From Siderastrea siderea (taxonomy: Eukaryota > Cnidaria > Anthozoa > Scleractinia > Rhizangiidae), in contig OZ034976.1 of NCBI GenBank assembly GCA_964030785.1, positions 1,922,001 through 1,986,000 on the forward strand: 64,000 nt of DNA, given 5' to 3'. A program made the translations under genes and the position numbers. The first letter of the stretch is position 1. Every line of letters begins with the position of its first letter. Below, piece after piece: positions 59,152 through 64,000 of the stretch. The notes under the pieces were generated by a model, which worked only from the letters and a program-made list of their open reading frames with translations, searched no databases and was not told the origin of the DNA.

Positions 59152-59474
59152 CTTAATTAAATGTGAAGAAGATCATCGCAATTATAGACGCAACTTTTGC
59201 AGTTGCGAAAAGAAAGCCTGAAAAAATTTGTGACTTGTAAGGGATTCGAACCCTTGACCTCTGCGATACCGGTGCAGCGCTCTTTTAGACCAATAACGAA
59301 CCGACTAAATGACAGGCTCCCAGTTAGCTTGTTAGCACAATTGGTTAGAGCGCAGCACCAGTATCGCAGAGGTCAAGGATTCGAATCCCGTACAAAACTG
59401 AATTTTTTCAGGCTTTCTTTTTGCAACTGAAAAAGTTTCGTCTATAACTGCGATGATCTTCTTGACATTTAATT
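59152..59474. mobile_element. Fold-back element with two opposed tRNA-like sequences
   Basis: Outer arms (GAAGATCATCGCA... and complement) enclose two divergently placed tRNA-like sequences: minus strand about 59232-59304 and plus strand about 59326-59398. Both have a GGTTAGAGCGC-type or related D arm, CTGCACC anticodon arm and a GGATTCGAATCC or GGTTCGAATCC B box. Loops suggest Thr (GGT, AGT). tRNA-derived SINE/MITE hybrid. Confidence 0.65.
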
Positions 59475-60757
59475 CTTCATTCCGCAGTTCTAATATATGA
59501 TATTCATATATTCATTACTTGAAAACGTCTTAATATTGACGCAAGAAAAGAATCTATAATCACTAAGCACAGCTGGAGGATGAGGGAAAACAAATTAGCC
59601 CTTCAAAAGTCGGCAATTGATATTAAACCCTTTTTGTCTACCTAAAGGTGGTGCGAACCAATTTATTAGCGTTTTTGAATCGCATTTTTCAGCCAAAAAT
59701 ATTTAAACGATATCTCTGATTTTTGGTGTTTCTATGATTTTTTTTGTGGGTGTGAAAACGTTGGAGTATCAACATATATTTAAAGCCCCATTTTTGCAAA
59801 AAATATCCATAATTTTGGCATCCTACGACAGATTTTTTCCTAAATTCGTCAAATAAGCCTCAAAGCCCTCACGTTTTGTATCTGCAAGCTTGAACACAAT
59901 CACGACCATAGACCTCCAGGCACAAATAGCAGAAGAGTGCAGCCAGTCTATCTCCTATCTGAAAGGCTGATGTTACCCAAAGCTTTATTAAAAGAAACTG
60001 AGTAATCACAAACCTACAGCGAACACAGCGCTACAAGAAGAAGAACTTTATGCTGTATGCAGGGTGAAATTAAATGTCTTCTATTTATCTGACTTACTGT
60101 ATAAAATATAGCATCTGGGGAAAACTCTTACCAGTTATTAGCACCGTAGGTTCCCTTTCTGAGGAGGAATAAAGCCAAGTAGTTCTAACCATCCACTTTT
60201 CAACTGCAGGGAAAACTCTTGTGCTTGATAAGATATTTAAGATTTCTGGCTTTGCTTTCACATTCCGCACGAGTAGTTTGCCACTTAGGGATAAAGTTGC
60301 ACCGAGGAATTGTCCAATGCGTTTTATTTCTAGACAACTGGCTGACTTAGAGAGCTGAATGGAGTGCTAAAAGAAGGAAATTAAGTAGTTTTGATTATGC
60401 GTGTAGCTTACCCTAAAAGCAGCTGTCTTTGAAGTTCTTTGTTCCCAATTTATTTTTATTTTTCTGATTGGTTGACCAAATTCTTGAAATCTAAAGATCA
60501 CGTGATCGACCCTCTTAAATTATGGGCTGGGACTTGAAAGATGGAAGAGAACGATAAAATAGCTAGATCAGCTGAATCACTGGAATTTTTAACCGCTAAC
60601 TTTGAGGTTAGAATACTTTCAAGCAATTATTGACCGGTGATCATAGGCTGTGAAATTAGGGATATGGCAAGTGTTTTATTTTAACATTATCTTGTAACCT
60701 GATGAATCTCCCGTGGATAAATAGGGATCTTTTTGTCTTGTTTCTTGGGGTTGGAAA
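59475..60757. other. Host intergenic DNA
   Basis: No gene recognised. Confidence 0.5.
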
Positions 60758-61212
60758 TAAAATGCCAAATTGAATTTTGGAGTCTTACAAGTACCCAGAA
60801 AGGATGAAATGACAATAACGAAGACAACAATACTTCTTGAATGGTTGTGTTTGTTCGTTTATTTAACATACTATCGCAATAAACGTCATATCTATGTAGT
60901 CATCCTTACAAACGACCCGAAAAAATACTTGCCAAAATTTTTTTACCCCAAAAAATCCCGAAATCGTGAATTTCAACCTCCCCCCCCCAAAAAAAATCCT
61001 TCGCACCTCCCCATCACTTACCCCCCCCCCCCCCCCCTTTGGGCTCCACACCTCAAAGCTACTACCTGTAAGGAGAATTGTCTGTGGTACTAATAGCCTG
61101 CGGTGCAGCCGGACGTGCTACTCAAAACCTAGATATACTCCGTCTGCGTAAAGGCTTCCAAAAGCTTGTTCTAGTATCCCGCAGGTTTGCAGGGATATCT
61201 GTATCGTTTCAC

Positions 61213-61626
61213 AGGGCGCAGAGGAGTCATATTTGACCGTAATGCTGGCTAAATATTCATCGCACAAATCGATCTTGTTGATTCAAAACAATAAACGTGA
61301 CTGAACAAAGCATCATGCTATCGGGTTACGCGTCTGGTGAAATTCCATCCGCATGACGAAAACCGCACACAGCAGTTGCTGTGGGCGTATCACCAGTTAC
61401 TAACAGCCGGCACTTCGTGCCTCGTTTCGGAAAGTTTCGCTTTCCGATAACGTCGCCCTTCGGCCTACCATTGTCGGCCTTTTGTCCTGCGGATAGAATT
61501 TCACCAGACGCGTAACTAGATAGCATGCTTTGTTCAGTCACGTTCATTGTTTTGAATTCAAAACAAGATCGATTTGCGCGATGAATTTAGCCAGCATTAC
61601 GGTCAAATATGACTCCTTTGCGCCCT
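61213..61626. mobile_element. MITE-like inverted-repeat element, copy 2
   Basis: Same as 54071-54484, carried by the duplication. Confidence 0.7.
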
Positions 61627-62662
61627 ATGTCCGTTTCTGTTTGGCTATACTCTTACGCGCTTTTTGTTTGGACAATTGATGGACATTTACTAACGCAACA
61701 GATCACTGAATGTTAAAACTAAATTTGTAGTTTTGTATTCCTCTGAGCTTTCCGTAGAATAGCTTAATCTTTGCGCGCTGATGATTTCGATAGAAAATGT
61801 TGGTGATTCCAGAAGAAAGTTGGAAAGGGCGTTCAAAGCCGTAAAAGAGCAGTTTGAAATTGATAGTCTTCTGCCCGAGCAGGAAAACTCGCTGCAGGAA
61901 TTTCTTTTAGGTTGAAATAAGTTGGTGAATTTGTAGACAGATCTTTGATTTTCCAGTGCCTTTCAATCGCGGCGTACGCTCTTTTCCTGAGTCCTCGTAG
62001 TTCCTGTGTTATCGTAGTGATATCACCGTTGCGATCGCTTTTGAAAGACCAGGTTCGTCAACAAACTCATCCAGCAGGTCCTAATAAGCGGCAATTAGGT
62101 GTTCATTTATGGGTCTCCCTATTGCTTGCTCTCTACTGAGTCTTCAAGAAGCATCTTTGAAATCATCGAAGGTTTCATTCTGGTTTTCAAACGACAAAAC
62201 CATCGATTATTTTTAGCAATGTGGAGTATTGTGTGATCTGTTGCATAACTGAAATGTCCATTTGTAAAGCGGGTAAGAATCTAGCCAATCAGAAACGGAT
62301 ACACATATCTCTGCAAACCGCGGGATATCAGAACAAACTTTTGGGAGCCGTTTATATACTGTCTGCGACGCAGGCTATAGTACTAAGTGCTTGTTTATTT
62401 TATGGTCTTGTCTGACGACATCTTTTTTACGTCTCGCATTTTAATATTCACCCGCTAGAGAGACTTTTTGTTTACAAAGAGCTTCTAACTTTTGAGTCTG
62501 TGGACGGTGAAGTGAGCTCTCAAACTGTGGCCATTCAAATAATCGCCTCCGAGCAGTACATTCTATAGGTGCTGAAAACTCTCCAAACGAACTCTTTGAA
62601 GAGTGTACAACGGTTTTAAAAAAGCAAAGTCACGCGTGACGCTTTGTAGCTAAAATTGCGTC

Positions 62663-63266
62663 TTAAGGCAACTTGCTTCTAATCGACTGTTGAGTTGTCG
62701 AGTTCAGATTTGCAGTGCATCGAAATGCAGAGTTTACATATAGATAGAGACCAAAGTTCCGTTCCATAAATACACCGTTGCTACCATGAAACTGACAACC
62801 GGCATTTGTAGAGCTGAGGTAGCTGTTGATATGCCAAGCCTTCCTTTGCCACGTTCCTGCAGTGCATTCCTGGCAGTCAATTCCTCGTATGTTTAGATAT
62901 TCATATGTGCGACATTGCTCTATCCAATAACCAAACAGATCGTGCCCTTCCAACTTCGCGCGTGCGTAGTCGGTGTACACGAGACAATCAACCGGGAAGT
63001 TGCAAGTGGCTCTTAAGTGGGTTGATGCGTCAGCAATTGACTGCATTCGGGACAAAGACAAGCGATAAGCATTCCAGTGGACCTTACCACCACCTTCATT
63101 GACAGGATGATCAACGCCAAAACTATAATCCTTGAACTGGTCATTGTTTGCAAGCGCGAAAGATTGTACTAACGCCCAAACATAACCAGGTTCGGAATCA
63201 AAATCGCAGTAGACTGGAAAAAGGTTTTTTTGAGAATCGTAGAGGAAGTGCATTCCAGATATTTTG
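62663..63266 (-). pseudogene. Truncated exon 2 of PAN/EGF/fibrinogen-like gene, copy 3
   Basis: Encodes the fibrinogen-related part from KISGMHFLYDSQ to the stop, about 97% like copy 2. The EGF part and acceptor are missing; upstream sequence is the CGGACCG repeat. Probably not expressed as a proper protein. Confidence 0.7.
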
Positions 63267-63282
63267 AGGGTTGTCCAATACA

Positions 63283-63905
63283 CCCGCACTGTAGCGGACC
63301 GTGAGACTATGGTTTCGGTCCGTAGAGTTTTGTACGGACCGTGAACTTCACATAGGGTCCGTATAGAAGAGATCACGGTCCGTAAATTGCACCTTATTAG
63401 TGGGACTTAGAATATTTCATTCCCGTTGTGAGAGGGAGATATCTTTGTTACGGACCGTACAGTTTGTACGGACCGTGAACTTCAGATACGGTCCGTATAG
63501 AAGAGCTCACGGTCCGTAAATTGCATCTCATTAGAGACACTTAGAGTATTTCATGCTGGTTGTGAGTGGGAAATTTTCTTATTACGGACCGTACAGTTCG
63601 CACGGACCGTGAACTTCAGATACGGTCCGTATAGAAGAGATCACGGTCCGTAAATTGCATCTCATTAGTGGGACTTAGAATATTTCATTCCCGTTGTGAG
63701 AGGGAGATATCTTTGTTACGGACCGTGCAGTTTGTACGGACCGTGAACTTCAGATACGGTCCGTATAGAAGAGTTCACGGTCCGTAAATTGCATCTCATT
63801 AGTGGGACTTAGAATATTTCGTTCTGGTTGTGAGTGGGAGATATGTTTCTTATGGACTGTGAACTTTAGATACGGGCCGTATAGAGGAGTTCGCTGTCCG
63901 TAAAT
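63283..63905. repeat. Tandem repeat with inverted CGGACCG motifs
   Basis: Four to five units of about 140 bp, each with several ACGGACCGT/ACGGTCCGT motifs plus TTAGTGGGACTTAGAATATTTC and GTTGTGAGAGGGAGATAT. Each unit can fold into hairpins. Confidence 0.8.
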
Positions 63906-64000
63906 AACGGTTCGTAGATGTAAAAGTGGTTTTTTGTGGAACACATATTCGTTGCTAAGCCTGGAAATAACTTGTGTCGCTCGATGGTGCGCACTTTAAT

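Larger units (their letters stand above)
60758..63266. repeat. Segmental duplication, unit 2
   Basis: Copy of 53622-56170. Homology stops abruptly at ATATTTTG, where the tandem-repeat region begins. Confidence 0.85.

Noticed and set aside
63283..63905. CRISPR-like array
   Set aside because: Units are long, contiguous and without unique spacers; the genome is eukaryotic.

Overview
The window is metazoan nuclear DNA, most likely from a cnidarian (stony coral or relative). I infer this from A+T-rich intron-bearing host sequence, a secreted PAN/EGF/fibrinogen-like gene family, a BEL/Pao retrotransposon, and many fold-back elements. I have no direct species marker.

The main content is two integrated copies of a Polinton/Maverick-class DNA virus of the adintovirus type. 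Element B (15586-38020, about 22.4 kb) is complete. It has terminal inverted repeats of about 400 bp beginning AGTAGTAATC and a perfect 6-bp target duplication (CCTGTG at 15580-15585 and 38021-38026). It encodes a chromodomain integrase, protein-primed family B DNA polymerase, FtsK/HerA-type packaging ATPase, adenain-like protease, a probable major capsid protein, a parvovirus-type phospholipase A2, small Arg-rich core-like proteins, GRF zinc-finger and SLOG-domain proteins, and three paralogous SFYxTL proteins. Element A (1-7841) is the end of a very similar element in opposite orientation, cut by the window edge. It carries a different accessory block (a RING-type protein and an interrupted helical gene) and shows decay.

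Layout of B: left TIR; a rearranged 1.7-kb segment with host-like splice signals; SFYITL gene; a variable accessory locus; a divergent promoter with CArG and CCAAT boxes between the SLOG and GRF genes; a rightward late block (integrase, structural genes, capsid, protease, tRNA-like gene, ATPase, core-like proteins, PLA2); then a second divergent promoter between an acidic early-type protein (leftward) and DNA polymerase (rightward); right TIR. Integrase and TIRs serve integration, polymerase serves protein-primed replication, ATPase packages, and the protease probably matures virion proteins at repeated RGG sites. Less expected features are an LxCxE pRb-type motif at the polymerase N-terminus, a Pol III tRNA-like gene, and ETS/E-box arrays in the TIRs.

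The rest is host DNA. 7842-15579 holds a broken PAN/EGF/fibrinogen-like gene and a Harbinger-like non-autonomous element. 38027-45286 holds a decayed multi-copy gene and a palindromic element. 45292-52845 is a full BEL/Pao LTR retrotransposon with 5-bp target duplication. 52851-64000 holds a second PAN/EGF/fibrinogen-like gene, a 1.74-kb fold-back element, a tRNA-like fold-back element, a 2.5-kb segmental duplication carrying a third, truncated gene copy, and a tandem repeat rich in CGGACCG.
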